Of a stretch of DNA of 64,000 nucleotides, positions 33,446-42,698 are shown piece by piece (the first letter of the stretch is position 1; each line of letters begins with the position of its first letter). The position numbers and the translations under genes are program-made. The stretch covers positions 1-64,000 of the forward strand of contig JAJPKE010000036.1 of the NCBI GenBank assembly GCA_021323855.1, read 5' to 3'. Origin of the DNA: Chloroflexota bacterium (GTDB taxonomy: Bacteria > Chloroflexota > Ktedonobacteria > Ktedonobacterales > JADMIN01). The notes beneath the pieces were generated by a model. The model saw only the letters and a program-made list of their open reading frames with translations, was not told the origin of the DNA and did not search any database.

Positions 33446-36034
33446 TCACAGCAAGCCGGTGACGGCATCGGTGACGGTAAACGTGCCGGTCGCGCCGGAG
33501 ACGGCGGCAATCGTCAGCGTGAACGACTGTGTTCCGCGCAGCAGTTGATCGGAGCAGAGGCCAGAGTTCGGCGTAATGACCACCTGCTGGCTCCCACCGG
33601 CGGGAATCGTGCCGCTGGCTGGGCTGGCGCTGGCCCAGGGTGTCGAACTGCCTGGAACCGTGCTGACAATCGTCGTCTGATATCCGACCGGCCCGCCCGT
33701 CTGGTTATAGAGCGTTACCGTGAACGACGGCAGCGCGAGGACCAGCGTACACTGCTGCTGGATATCCACCTCGCTGACGCTGAACGCTCCGGGAACCGCC
33801 GTTGCTGTGGGCTGCGGCGTCACCGTCGGCCCGCCCGGCGTCACGGTACTGCTGGGTGGTGTGCCGGACCCCACCGTCACCGTTGCGCCACCACCGCTGG
33901 ACCCGCCCGGCGTCACCGTATTGTTCGCGCCAGTGCCACTATTTGCTGAAGTTGCAGTTCCCGTAGATTGCCCGGCAAAGGGGAACAGGTTGGATAAACC
34001 ATTGGCGCCCAAAAACTGATGGTTTCCGGCACTCGTCAGCAGATAGACGCCGGAGCAGACGAGAAGCGCAGCAATCAGCACCAGTGAGATGACGGCGCGG
34101 CGGCGGCGCTTGTTCTGCGTCTCCAATTCCAATTGCCGTGGGCGAGGTACGGTCGGCCTGGTGGAGATGGCTGGCGCACCAGCCAATTCCTCCGTTGGGC
34201 CGGGAAGTTCGAGCGGCTGCGCAGCGCCCGCTAGAGCCGCACCCACGCCGATCATTGGCGCTCCGGCCACTGCTGCCCCAACAGGGACCTGTGGCGGTGG
34301 CAGTGGCACATAGTCCGGCTTGCCTAGCGTCACCTCCTGCCTGGCCTGCGCCACACGCCCGAAGCCATCAATCACCGCCAGCGTCACCGGGACTACTGGG
34401 ATACGCGGCGCGCCTGCCGGTCGCTTGCTCTTGCCACGCGACTTACCCATTGCTCCCACTGCATCAATCGTTCGCCTATCAATAGTCACTTCCGGCGTAT
34501 GGTCCTTCAGAAACGTCTGCCCACCATCGCATGACCACGCATAATCGTAGGGTGGATAGGAGGCGCTGAGAAGTTGCGCGCGCAGCACCGTGCTGAGCGG
34601 GTCCAACGGCGGCATGCCAGAGGCATCGGGCGCAGCATCCACCTGTTCGATGGCAATGGTAGGAGCAGGCGGGATAGGCGCTGGTTTCAGCGGAGCCGGT
34701 GACTTCAAGGGGACCGCGTAAAAGAGCGTGAGCGCGCCAGCGGCTACATCAAGATAACTGGGCGCGACCTCCATCCTCAACTGGCCGTCCAGCACGCTGA
34801 ACCGCTGGACCAGGCTCTGCCCCAGCGCCGCGCGCACCAATCGCTCGCAATACTGCGCGCCAATGATTTCCGCCGCACGCTGGATATCGGTGGAGGCGGC
34901 TTCTTTGAGTTCATGCGGCGCAGGGCGATCTTTGGCAACGGCGGGCTGTGGAATCGTCTCGAACTCTAGCTTTGGCGAAGACGCAGCGACGCGCACCTGC
35001 CCATCCGGGGACGGAGAAAGCTGCAAAGCAATCACAGCGGAAGCGCTGACTACACCCTTCGAGAGAAACACCAGCATCGTCGCCGCGCCATTAGCAGCAA
35101 GCGCCAATTCCACTCCATCCAGCTTGGCAAGCCGCTCACCGTTGATATCGGTGATATCGTCGTGTTCGGAAATATTGCCGGAGCCACGCAACGCCTCAGT
35201 CGCGCGTTCCATCTCTTGATTGATGGCAGCGGCGCTGAAGGTCAGCGCGAAGTTGCAATCAGGATGCGCCGACAGCCGCTCTTGAAGCTCCTGGAGGCTG
35301 GCGGAATTCCTTCCGCGCGCTATGCTGGCCGGCTTGCCAGGAGCGCCAAAACTGCTCACATTGCCCATGTTGCCCATGTTGCCCATGTTGCCCATGATGA
35401 CGGCGTTGCCATGCTTCGGCCCCAGGATGCGCACGCGCGTCGTCTCGCGGTCCATCTTGACGAAGCGACTGGTGAAGGTCAGCGGAAGCTGCGCCAGCCG
35501 CTCGACGAGACCGGCCCGCAACAGCGCAGCGATAGGAGCCAGCAGGTCTTTGTTCTCGCGGTCCTGCGGCAATGGCGTTCCGGCGTAGCGCAGATCGAGC
35601 GCGTGCAGATCGAGGCTCTCGGTGCGCAGCCCCAGGTACGAGACGCCGCCGGGATAGTGCTGCACCAGCGGCTTCATACGCGCCAGCACCGGCCCGCTGA
35701 ACGACAGGATGCGCCTGGTTTGCGGCTGGCGAAAGCCACCATGCACCTGCAACGTCAGCAGGACATCACCGCTATCATCAAACTCCAGGCGCGGCGCATC
35801 CCACCACAGCGCAATCTCCCCATGCGGAGCGGGACCAGAAGGCGCGCCGCCGTGCCGTGGGCCGCCCGCCGGAGCCGAAACGCTCTGCGATTGCGCTGTA
35901 CTCAGTTGCCTGGGCACATGTAATGGCGATGTCGGTCCCAGACTGAGGACCACATCCAGCAGCGACAGCCAGAAATCGGCTACCAGGCTCTGCCGGAACT
36001 GAATCGTACTCTCGAAACCTGCGCTATTTGCCAC
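33446..36034 (-). CDS. Large single-span protein with Thr/Gly/Pro-rich stalk, unknown function
   Basis: An 862-residue protein. Most of it (1-640) is predicted cytoplasmic and of no family I recognise; it includes four copies of a G-N-M tripeptide at about residues 213-225, encoded by a 9-bp tandem repeat. One membrane segment (AVISLVLIAALLVCSGVYLL, about 643-663) follows a basic anchor NKRRRR. Then comes a low-complexity stalk of Thr/Gly/Ser/Pro and a C-terminal beta-rich domain with two Cys (QQQCTLVLALPSF, SGLCSDQLL). The start is GTG 36034, because AAGGAG precedes it by 6 bases; ATG 36055 has none. It is transcribed after the giant TPR gene, 122 bases away. Topology (N-in, C-out) suggests signal transmission across the membrane. 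Confidence 0.7.
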   Translation of the reverse strand: MANSAGFESTIQFRQSLVADFWLSLLDVVLSLGPTSPLHVPRQLSTAQSQSVSAPAGGPRHGGAPSGPAPHGEIALWWDAPRLEFDDSGDVLLTLQVHGGFRQPQTRRILSFSGPVLARMKPLVQHYPGGVSYLGLRTESLDLHALDLRYAGTPLPQDRENKDLLAPIAALLRAGLVERLAQLPLTFTSRFVKMDRETTRVRILGPKHGNAVIMGNMGNMGNMGNVSSFGAPGKPASIARGRNSASLQELQERLSAHPDCNFALTFSAAAINQEMERATEALRGSGNISEHDDITDINGERLAKLDGVELALAANGAATMLVFLSKGVVSASAVIALQLSPSPDGQVRVAASSPKLEFETIPQPAVAKDRPAPHELKEAASTDIQRAAEIIGAQYCERLVRAALGQSLVQRFSVLDGQLRMEVAPSYLDVAAGALTLFYAVPLKSPAPLKPAPIPPAPTIAIEQVDAAPDASGMPPLDPLSTVLRAQLLSASYPPYDYAWSCDGGQTFLKDHTPEVTIDRRTIDAVGAMGKSRGKSKRPAGAPRIPVVPVTLAVIDGFGRVAQARQEVTLGKPDYVPLPPPQVPVGAAVAGAPMIGVGAALAGAAQPLELPGPTEELAGAPAISTRPTVPRPRQLELETQNKRRRRAVISLVLIAALLVCSGVYLLTSAGNHQFLGANGLSNLFPFAGQSTGTATSANSGTGANNTVTPGGSSGGGATVTVGSGTPPSSTVTPGGPTVTPQPTATAVPGAFSVSEVDIQQQCTLVLALPSFTVTLYNQTGGPVGYQTTIVSTVPGSSTPWASASPASGTIPAGGSQQVVITPNSGLCSDQLLRGTQSFTLTIAAVSGATGTFTVTDAVTGLL

Positions 36035-36156
36035 ACCATGCTCCTTTTCCCCCATTCATTCATCATCAGAACAAACAGCCATATCCGTTGGCTGCATGCA
36101 GTTTACCAGAAAAGACACCGGGAGGGAAGATAGTACATAATTTTTGATGGATCAGA

Positions 36157-39100
36157 TCAACGTCCCCAGTGGAAGAGTCGCGCGAACCAGCCGGGGCGCC
36201 TGGTGCGCTCAGCCTGCGGGATGGCCGCTTCTCTGGCGCGTTCGCGCTTCCTGTCGCGTTTGTCTTTCTTGCTCTTTTTGCCACGTTTGCCGCGCTCGTT
36301 CTTCGTCTCGTCGCTCTCTGCTGATGTAGCCTCATCAGCGCCTTGCATCTCAGTTGGCGCGGCGCGGGCGGTGGCATCCGTCAACGTGGACACCTGCGGC
36401 GCCGGAACCTCAGCAGCGCCACCAGCCTCAGTTCCAGCCTCAACCGGCGCCGTTGGTGAGGATGGTGGAGTTGATGGAGACGAAGGCCAGCTTATGCGGA
36501 AGACATAGGCGCGTGGCGACGGCGCAGGCGGAGTGCTGGCTGGTTGTTCTTCGCCGTTATTCTCGCGTTCGGCGCTGGTTGGCGGCGTGGGTTGTGCCAG
36601 TGGTGGTTGACTGGCCGGTTGGGCAGGCTGGGCCGGTTGTGTAGGCTGGGCAGGCGTACCACCGGCGATCTGCGCGGTCAATTCTTCGAGCGTACCCAGG
36701 TGCGGCGCAATCTCCAGCAGATGGCGCACCTGGGCAACCGCCTCATCACGCAGGCCGCGACGATAGAGCGCGCTGGCATAGGCGAGAGAGACGTTGGTAT
36801 CGTCTGGCACCAGGTCCACACAGCGGGCATATTCAGCCAGCGCCTCATCCATGCGCCCTAATTCTTCGAGCGTCTCCGCCAGCGCCAGTCGTGGCTGGAT
36901 GGCGCTGGGGCGTCGCGCCAGCGCATCGCGCAACCGCTTCTCCGCCGCCACAGGCTCACCCCAGGCGCGCAGCGTTTCCGCGTAGTAATACAGTGTGCGG
37001 GCGCTACGCGGATTGAGGGCGTGGGCGCGCTCGAAGGCGGCACGCGCCTGCTCGCGTTGGTCCAGCGCGGCATGCACCGTCGCCAGTTCCAGCAGCGTCT
37101 CAGCGTCGTTCGGCGCCAGTTGAATCGCGCGCTCGAAATGTGTCAGCGATTCCAGCCAGCGTTCATGTCGCGCGAGATAACGCGCATAGCCAAGTTGCGG
37201 GAGAGCGTTTGCGGGAGCCAGTTCCAGCGCGCGCTGGTATTGTGGTTCGGCCTCGGCGTCGCGCCCGGCGTCTGCCAGCAAAATGGCGAAGTGGAAGTGT
37301 GTTTCCCAATCCGCCGGATTCGCGGCAAGCGCACGCCGGTAATATTCTTCAGCCTCGCCGGGGCGCAACTGGCTATCCAGCAGATTCGCCAGCCCAATCA
37401 GCGCATCCACATAGGTGGGGTCATCCGCCAGCACCGCGCGATACGCCTGCTCGGCCTCGTCGGTGCGATCCAGCACCATCAGCAGGTCCGCCTCGATCAT
37501 GCGCACTCGTGGGTCATTGGGGCGGCGCTGGCGGGCGCGCTGCAATGCGCCGAGCGCCTCATCCGAGCGGCCCAGGCGATGCAACAACAGGCCGAAATTG
37601 ATCAGCGTTACGTCGTCGTCCGGCTCCTGCTCCAGCGCGCGACGATAGAGACGTTCAGCTTCATCCGGCGCGCCCCGGCGGGCCAGCACATTCGCCAGAT
37701 TGACCAACACACTCGTATCGTCGGGCTGCCGCGCCAGCGCCTCGCGGAAAAAGGCTTCTGCGCCAGAGGGGTCGCGTTCGGCGGCCTGCGCATAGAGGTC
37801 TGCGGCGGCGCGTGGCTGGCCGCGCTGTTCCAGCAGTTGCGCCAGTTCCATCAGCGGGAAGGCGCCCTCCGGCGAAAGCTCGTGCGCGCGGCGTAGCTCG
37901 CGTTCCGCTTCGTCCCAGCGTTCTTGCGCCTCCAACAACTGCGCGTATTCGATATGCAGTGTAGCAACCTCCGGCGCAAGCTGAATGGCGCGCTGGAATT
38001 GCTCTTCGGCCTCTGCCAATCTACCAGCGATAGCCAGCGCTTTGGCATACGCGCCGACTACCTCCATTGTATCCGGCTCCAATGCCACCGCCGCCGCGAT
38101 TTCTTCAACGGCTTCGGGGTTGCCCTGATGCGAGAGCAGCGTCCCATAGGCCAGCCGCGCGGCGGCATCGTCGGGCCGTTGGCGCGCCGCCTGGCGTAGC
38201 AACGGCTCCGCCTCCTCGATGCGCCCATGCTGCTCCAAGAGATGCCCCAGCGCCAGGGCAATATGCGGGTCGTTCGGCGCAAGTTGCCGCGCCTGGCGCA
38301 GCAGCGCCTCTGCCTCATCGTGCCATTGCATACTATTGCGCAGCAATGCAAGCTGTAGGAGGATCAAAGGCGCATCCGGTTCGCTGCGCAACGCCCGCCG
38401 CAGCAATCGCTCAGCTTCCAGCAGTTCACCGCGTGCGCTCTGCACCGAGGCCAGCCGGGACAACGCCAGGCTATTCTCCGGGTCGAGCGCGAGCGCCTGC
38501 TGAAAATCGCGCTCTGCCTCATCGAATTGCCCCTGTTTGAGGGGTAGCATGCCGCTGTTGAGATAGACCTCCGGGTCGTCTGGCGCAAGCTGGCGCGCCC
38601 GCGCATAGAGCGCAGCGGCTTCCTCATCTTGATCGGCGTTGTCATAGAGTTGCGCCAGCAGCACATGGGCACGGGCGCTCTCCGGCGCGCGTTCGAGCCT
38701 GGCGCGGCGCAGCGCGAAGGCTTCATCCCGGCGCTTCTCCGCCCAGAGCAGCGCCACCAGCCGCGTCTCCGCCGATTCATCGTCTGGGTTCAGTTCCAGC
38801 GCGCGGCGCAACACACCCTCGGCCCGCGCCGCCTGGCCGAGTTCCGCCAGCACGATGCCATAGAGCCGTAGCGCCTGTTCCTGCGTCGGCTCGCGTTCGA
38901 TGGCGCGCCGCAGCAGCGCCTCTGCATCGCTCCAGCGGCGATCATTCATATAGAGCAGTGCCAGGTTGATGAGCGTCGCCACATGGTCCGGCTCGTGCTG
39001 CAACATCCACTGGAAATAGGCTTCGGCGCGTGACGGGTCGTTGACACAGGCTTCGCGGAAGAGCCGTTCTGCCTCCTCGTGCTGACCCAGTTCATCCAGC

Positions 39101-40125
39101 ACGGCGCAGAGTTGCATCAGCGACAGGCTATCGCTCGCATCCAGCGCCACCGCCGCGCGTAGCTCACGTTCCGCACCGCTGAAATCGCGCTGGCGGGCCA
39201 GTAGCACGCCATATTGGCGGTGGGCGCGGGCATTGTGTTCGTCCAGTGCCAGCGCCCGGCGCAGCAGCTTACCAGCCTCCACCAGTTGATCGTTGTCCAT
39301 ATCCACAATGGCCAGCGTCAACAGCATGGTGGGATCATCGGGGTTGAGTTCGCATGCCTGGCGTAGCTGCGCTTCGGCTGCCTCGCGTTCGCCCTCGCGC
39401 ACCAGCAGCACGCCGAAGTTATAGTGCGCAGTGACGCTGCCGGGGTTGAGTTCGATGGCGCGCTCATAGTGGCGGCGAGCCTCCGCGCGCTGCTGCTGAT
39501 CGTCGAGGATGTTCGCCAGCAGCACATGCGCGTCAGCGTTCTCCGGCGCCATACGCAGCACCTCTTCGATGAGCGCCCGCGCGCCGGGCAGTTCGTCGCG
39601 CTGCGCCCGCACCCGCGCCAGCGCCGTCAGCGCCTCGATGTTGCGGGGATCATTCTCGGAGACGGCGCGCAGGCAGCGTTCGGCTTCAATGGGATCGAGT
39701 TCGAGGAGAGCCTCCGCCAGCGCAAAGAGCGCGTCGCTATCGTGAAGACGTTCGAGTTCAGCGCGCAGCGCACCGGCCAGCCATGCCCGGTCGCCACCCA
39801 GCAGCGCGCGCAGTTCGTCTTGATCGGCGCTGGCGGACGTCTGACGCAACGCGCCGGGTCGCCGGAAATCGGTTGCGCCGGCTGGCTCCAGCCATTCGCT
39901 CTCACCGTTACCGCGCCGCCGGTAGCTGCCGGACGCCTCTAACTCCCACGCGCCACGATACCAGTCACGCAGGGCAATCGGCGTGCCTCTGGCGCGCGCC
40001 GCCGCCAACGCGCGTGGGCGAGTGATAGGGGTGATGCCTGCCGCCTGGAGAAGTTGCACTGCCGCCCGCACTTGCTGGAGCGGACGGCTCGACGCTCCTT
40101 CCGGAGATTCAGTTGGCTGCGGCAT
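36157..40125 (-). CDS. Giant tetratricopeptide-repeat protein
   Basis: A 1,322-residue protein built almost wholly of TPR helices (about residues 95-1130, some 30 repeats). Each repeat has the 34-residue pattern with A-E-x-x-x-R-x-A-L-x-L-D-P-x, for example EAERLLRRALRSEPDAPL. The N-terminus (about 1-80) is a small DNA-binding-like or docking segment. The C-terminus (about 1150-1322) is disordered: Gln/Pro/Ala-rich, then a basic tail with KKSKKDKRDRKRERAREAA. No signal peptide, so a cytoplasmic scaffold is likely. ATG 40125 follows GGAGAG. It precedes the single-span gene at 33446-36034 on the same strand. Codon bias is GC-rich like its surroundings. Confidence 0.85.
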   Translation of the reverse strand: MPQPTESPEGASSRPLQQVRAAVQLLQAAGITPITRPRALAAARARGTPIALRDWYRGAWELEASGSYRRRGNGESEWLEPAGATDFRRPGALRQTSASADQDELRALLGGDRAWLAGALRAELERLHDSDALFALAEALLELDPIEAERCLRAVSENDPRNIEALTALARVRAQRDELPGARALIEEVLRMAPENADAHVLLANILDDQQQRAEARRHYERAIELNPGSVTAHYNFGVLLVREGEREAAEAQLRQACELNPDDPTMLLTLAIVDMDNDQLVEAGKLLRRALALDEHNARAHRQYGVLLARQRDFSGAERELRAAVALDASDSLSLMQLCAVLDELGQHEEAERLFREACVNDPSRAEAYFQWMLQHEPDHVATLINLALLYMNDRRWSDAEALLRRAIEREPTQEQALRLYGIVLAELGQAARAEGVLRRALELNPDDESAETRLVALLWAEKRRDEAFALRRARLERAPESARAHVLLAQLYDNADQDEEAAALYARARQLAPDDPEVYLNSGMLPLKQGQFDEAERDFQQALALDPENSLALSRLASVQSARGELLEAERLLRRALRSEPDAPLILLQLALLRNSMQWHDEAEALLRQARQLAPNDPHIALALGHLLEQHGRIEEAEPLLRQAARQRPDDAAARLAYGTLLSHQGNPEAVEEIAAAVALEPDTMEVVGAYAKALAIAGRLAEAEEQFQRAIQLAPEVATLHIEYAQLLEAQERWDEAERELRRAHELSPEGAFPLMELAQLLEQRGQPRAAADLYAQAAERDPSGAEAFFREALARQPDDTSVLVNLANVLARRGAPDEAERLYRRALEQEPDDDVTLINFGLLLHRLGRSDEALGALQRARQRRPNDPRVRMIEADLLMVLDRTDEAEQAYRAVLADDPTYVDALIGLANLLDSQLRPGEAEEYYRRALAANPADWETHFHFAILLADAGRDAEAEPQYQRALELAPANALPQLGYARYLARHERWLESLTHFERAIQLAPNDAETLLELATVHAALDQREQARAAFERAHALNPRSARTLYYYAETLRAWGEPVAAEKRLRDALARRPSAIQPRLALAETLEELGRMDEALAEYARCVDLVPDDTNVSLAYASALYRRGLRDEAVAQVRHLLEIAPHLGTLEELTAQIAGGTPAQPTQPAQPAQPASQPPLAQPTPPTSAERENNGEEQPASTPPAPSPRAYVFRISWPSSPSTPPSSPTAPVEAGTEAGGAAEVPAPQVSTLTDATARAAPTEMQGADEATSAESDETKNERGKRGKKSKKDKRDRKRERAREAAIPQAERTRRPGWFARLFHWGR

Positions 40126-40355
40126 CGTCCATCTCTCCTCTACGTTCCCATCCCTCGCTACTCCACGCCATGCCATGCCCAGACGCGGCGCTGGCGCAGT
40201 TCTGGTTTCCGCACTGCTGCCGGTCGCTTTCCGCAGCCGGATCGTTCGCATGCCAGTCTGCCCATTTTAGCGCCCTGGTGCGCCGGGGGCAAGTGGGAAG
40301 CGGCGATACAAGCCAGTTCGGCGGGCGTAGAGGAGAAAAGAAGATGGTAGACTGG

Positions 40356-40391
40356 GATGGGTCGAACCGGCTAGTTTCGGCTCGACCCATC
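40356..40391. terminator. Hairpin downstream of the NAD(P)-binding gene
   Basis: GATGGGTCGA (40356-40365) pairs perfectly with TCGACCCATC (40382-40391), with inner CCG/CGG pairing. On the minus strand T-containing sequence follows. It may terminate the gene ending at 40426. Confidence 0.65.
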
Positions 40392-40425
40392 AACGTCGCA
40401 GCGTATCGGGCAACCGCCCGGTCAA

Positions 40426-41055
40426 TCAATAGCTGACCAGTGGAAGCTGATGAAGGTAGGTGTCGTCGGTCAGCTCTTTGAGCATAAAATCGGCAATGTC
40501 AGCGCAAGAAATCCTGATGCCTGAATCCTTGCCGACGAACCCAACGCGGTAGACGCCGGTGTGTGGCCCATCCACGATGCGCGGGCCACGCGCAATCACC
40601 CAATCCAGCCCGCTCTCTTCGATGATCTGCGCCGAAGTCTCGGCATCTCGTAAGACATCACCCGACATAAGGACCAGCAGCATGCGAATCGCGCGATCAA
40701 TGACTTTGGGCTGATCCTGTGGCGCGTGGACGCCAGCGCCTGTCATGCTGACGAGCCGCCGCACACCCGCCGCTTTCATCCCCGCCACGATGTTGCGCGT
40801 AGCCACCGCTTGCAAGTCTTTGGGTGAGTCACGCCGGTGCCCCAACGCGCACACCACCGCATCCTGGCCGGCGATGGCTCCGGCTACCTGCACGCTGTTG
40901 GTCACGTCGCCCTGTACGACGCGCAACTGTTCATGCTGCAAGGGGAAACTGGCGGGCGTGCGCACAAAAGCTGTCACCGTGTGCCCAGCCGCCAGCGCCT
41001 GCTCCACCAACGCGCGGCCTGTGCGACCGGACGCGCCAAAAATGACGATACGCAT
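40426..41055 (-). CDS. NAD(P)H-binding NmrA-like / SDR5 reductase
   Basis: A 209-residue atypical short-chain dehydrogenase-like protein. The Rossmann motif is GASGRTGR (residues 8-15), with VVQGDVTN and VVCALG as the next landmarks, and RRLVSMTGAGV where classical SDRs have the active-site Ser/Tyr. The family includes NAD(P)H:quinone reductase-like QOR2 and biliverdin-reductase-like flavin reductases. It is divergent from the HxlR regulator 41222-41629; this gene pairing is common, with the regulator responding to electrophiles or quinones and controlling the reductase. Confidence 0.88.
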   Translation of the reverse strand: MRIVIFGASGRTGRALVEQALAAGHTVTAFVRTPASFPLQHEQLRVVQGDVTNSVQVAGAIAGQDAVVCALGHRRDSPKDLQAVATRNIVAGMKAAGVRRLVSMTGAGVHAPQDQPKVIDRAIRMLLVLMSGDVLRDAETSAQIIEESGLDWVIARGPRIVDGPHTGVYRVGFVGKDSGIRISCADIADFMLKELTDDTYLHQLPLVSY

Positions 41056-41185
41056 AGAAGCTCTCTATCTTTTCCTCACTTGTTTTCGTTGTGTTCTCAG
41101 CATCGTGGTATGCCACAAAGCATGCCATGTCCTCAGTATGCGGTTTTGCTCTGAAATGAACAAGTACGCAGAAAAATCTGATATA

Positions 41186-41201
41186 GTATGGAAAATCATA
41201 C
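41186..41201. promoter_or_regulatory. Candidate HxlR operator
   Basis: GTATG-N6-CATAC is a perfect dyad overlapping a TATAGT -10 candidate (41182-41187). It lies in the divergent promoter of the HxlR and reductase genes, where a repressor dimer would sit. Confidence 0.5.
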
Positions 41202-41221
41202 CAGGTGTGGAGGAATAGACT

Positions 41222-41629
41222 ATGACGCATCCTGAACAGCACTGCCCGGTGGAGACAACACTGCGCATCATCGGCGGCAAGTGGAAGCCCCTAATTCTCT
41301 ATTTTCTCTTGCAAGACACCCGGCGCTTCAGCGAGTTGCGCCGGCTGGTGCCAGGGGTGACACAACAAATGTTGACTTCACAACTGCGCGAGTTGGAGGC
41401 CGATGGCATCATCCGCCGCCAGGTCTATGCGCAGGTGCCGCCGAAGGTGGAATATTCGCTGACGGAGACGGGCCGTAGCCTCCAGCCGCTACTCGATTGG
41501 ATGCTGGAATGGGGCAAGAACTATTTGCAGGAGCACGGCCAGGAACTTGTCGCTGAGCCAGGGTGTGATGGTCCCGCAGAGAAATTGGCAACGGTACGTA
41601 TATCCCCAGATCATCTGAAGACCAGGTGA
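41222..41629 (+). CDS. HxlR-family transcriptional regulator
   Basis: A 135-residue winged-helix regulator. Family hallmarks: CPVETTLRIIGGKWKPLILYFLL with the conserved Cys near the N-terminus, RFSELRRLVPGVTQQMLTSQLRELEADGIIRR as the recognition part, and VEYSLTETGRSLQPLLDWMLEWG. HxlR proteins are usually dimeric and often sense electrophiles, aldehydes or quinones through that Cys. ATG 41222 follows GGAGG by 7 bases. It is divergent from the SDR5 reductase and shares the dyad at 41186-41201. Confidence 0.93.
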   Translation: MTHPEQHCPVETTLRIIGGKWKPLILYFLLQDTRRFSELRRLVPGVTQQMLTSQLRELEADGIIRRQVYAQVPPKVEYSLTETGRSLQPLLDWMLEWGKNYLQEHGQELVAEPGCDGPAEKLATVRISPDHLKTR

Positions 41630-41724
41630 TCCGGGAACTACAAGGAGCCATGCCGTTTCACGTGCAACAACTCATAACCTACGTACCTACCGCTAGTGCG
41701 ACAAGCCGCAAGTATCGCACGTAC

Positions 41725-41753
41725 TTGCACGATGTGGTCGTGCGTGTTATGAT
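41725..41753 (+). promoter_or_regulatory. Promoter of the VOC/MarR operon
   Basis: TTGCAC (41725-41730), 17 bases, TATGAT (41748-41753). A 6-bp dyad, GCACGA/TCGTGC (41727-41743), overlaps the -35 and spacer and may be a second regulator site. Confidence 0.65.
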
Positions 41754-41766
41754 AGACGTATCTAAT

Positions 41767-41781
41767 GTTAGGTAGCCTAAC
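41767..41781. promoter_or_regulatory. Candidate MarR operator
   Basis: GTTAGG-TAG-CCTAAC is a perfect 6-3-6 palindrome just after the expected start of transcription and before the ATG at 41798, ideal for repression by the MarR protein encoded as the second gene. Confidence 0.65.
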
Positions 41782-41797
41782 GAACAGAGGAGTTATC

Positions 41798-42172
41798 ATG
41801 ACACTCGTACAAGTCGCCCAACACGCTGATGACCTCACTCGTGCCGCAACGTTCTACACCAAACTGCTCCGCAAAGAGCCTAGCGGGCACTTTGATCCTC
41901 CTGGACTGCTCTTCTTCGATCTTGGCGGAACCCGCCTGCTGCTGGAATCGGGCGCGCCCTCAGCGGTGCTGTATCTCAAAGTTGAGAACATTGCTGAAGA
42001 AGTCGAGCGGATCGCTTCATTTGGCGCTGAACTGGTGTCCGCGCCGCACCTGATCTTCACGCATGAGAACGATGCGCTTGGCCCCGCAGACACCGAGGAA
42101 TGGCAGGCGGCCTTCAAAGACAGTGAGGGCAACACCGTCTTATTCGTCGAGTGGCGTCCCATCCAGCAATGA
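41798..42172 (+). CDS. VOC-superfamily (glyoxalase/dioxygenase-like) protein
   Basis: A 124-residue single VOC unit: MTLVQVAQHADDLTRAATFY at the start, LLFFDLGGTRLLLE, VLYLKVENIAEEVERI, and the end FKDSEGNTVLFVEWRP. The glyoxalase-type metal ligands are only partly evident (His10 and the late Glu), so it may be a binding or resistance protein rather than a glyoxalase. ATG 41798 follows AGAGGA. It overlaps the MarR gene by 4 bases (ATGA), and the two form an operon behind the palindrome at 41767. Confidence 0.85.
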   Translation: MTLVQVAQHADDLTRAATFYTKLLRKEPSGHFDPPGLLFFDLGGTRLLLESGAPSAVLYLKVENIAEEVERIASFGAELVSAPHLIFTHENDALGPADTEEWQAAFKDSEGNTVLFVEWRPIQQ

Positions 42173-42636
42173 GCAAAATGAGCAACTCACAATCAGCGGC
42201 CAATCATCTTGCCGCCGAACAGCTCAATTCCTTTGCCATCCATTTGCTGCGGAGTCTGAGGCCCGTGGATCAGCGGGCGGGCCTCACCGCAGCCCGGCTC
42301 TCCACGCTTTCGGTACTGGTATATGCCGGTCCGCAGACGCTGAGCGCCCTTGCCCGCATCGAAGAGGTGCGACGGCCAACGATGAGCGGCATTGTTGATG
42401 GACTGGAAGAGGCGGGCCTGGCTCGTCGCATTCCTCATCCCACAAGCGCACGGCTGATACTGATTGAGGCAACCGGGGCCGGGCAGCGCATCATGGAGAC
42501 CGCCCGGCAAGCCCGGCTGCAAGCAATCGCTGAGAGTCTGGCGCGGCTCGAACTTTGGGCCAGAGAAGCGATTATTGCGGCTGCGCCACATCTACAGAAC
42601 CTCGTAGAGGGATTACGAAGCAATGGACTACCATGA
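42169..42636 (+). CDS. MarR-family transcriptional regulator
   Basis: A 155-residue winged-helix regulator: helical dimerisation N-terminus, RLSTLSVLVYAGPQTLSALARIEEVRRPTMSGIVDGLEEAGLARRI (HTH), the wing TSARLILIEATGAGQRI, and a C-terminal helix. MarR proteins are ligand-released repressors. It overlaps the VOC gene by ATGA; the 6-3-6 palindrome upstream is its probable operator, giving autoregulation. Confidence 0.9.
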   Translation: MSKMSNSQSAANHLAAEQLNSFAIHLLRSLRPVDQRAGLTAARLSTLSVLVYAGPQTLSALARIEEVRRPTMSGIVDGLEEAGLARRIPHPTSARLILIEATGAGQRIMETARQARLQAIAESLARLELWAREAIIAAAPHLQNLVEGLRSNGLP

Positions 42637-42698
42637 TTCCAGCGAGGAAATGAAGAACAAGAACTACTGCAAAAAATCAAACACGGGCAGAGCTAGAG

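Noticed and set aside
37021-37896. Plus-strand frames opposite the giant TPR gene
   Set aside because: Antisense shadows of TPR codons; the plus frames have Arg/His/Gln-rich composition and no start signal.
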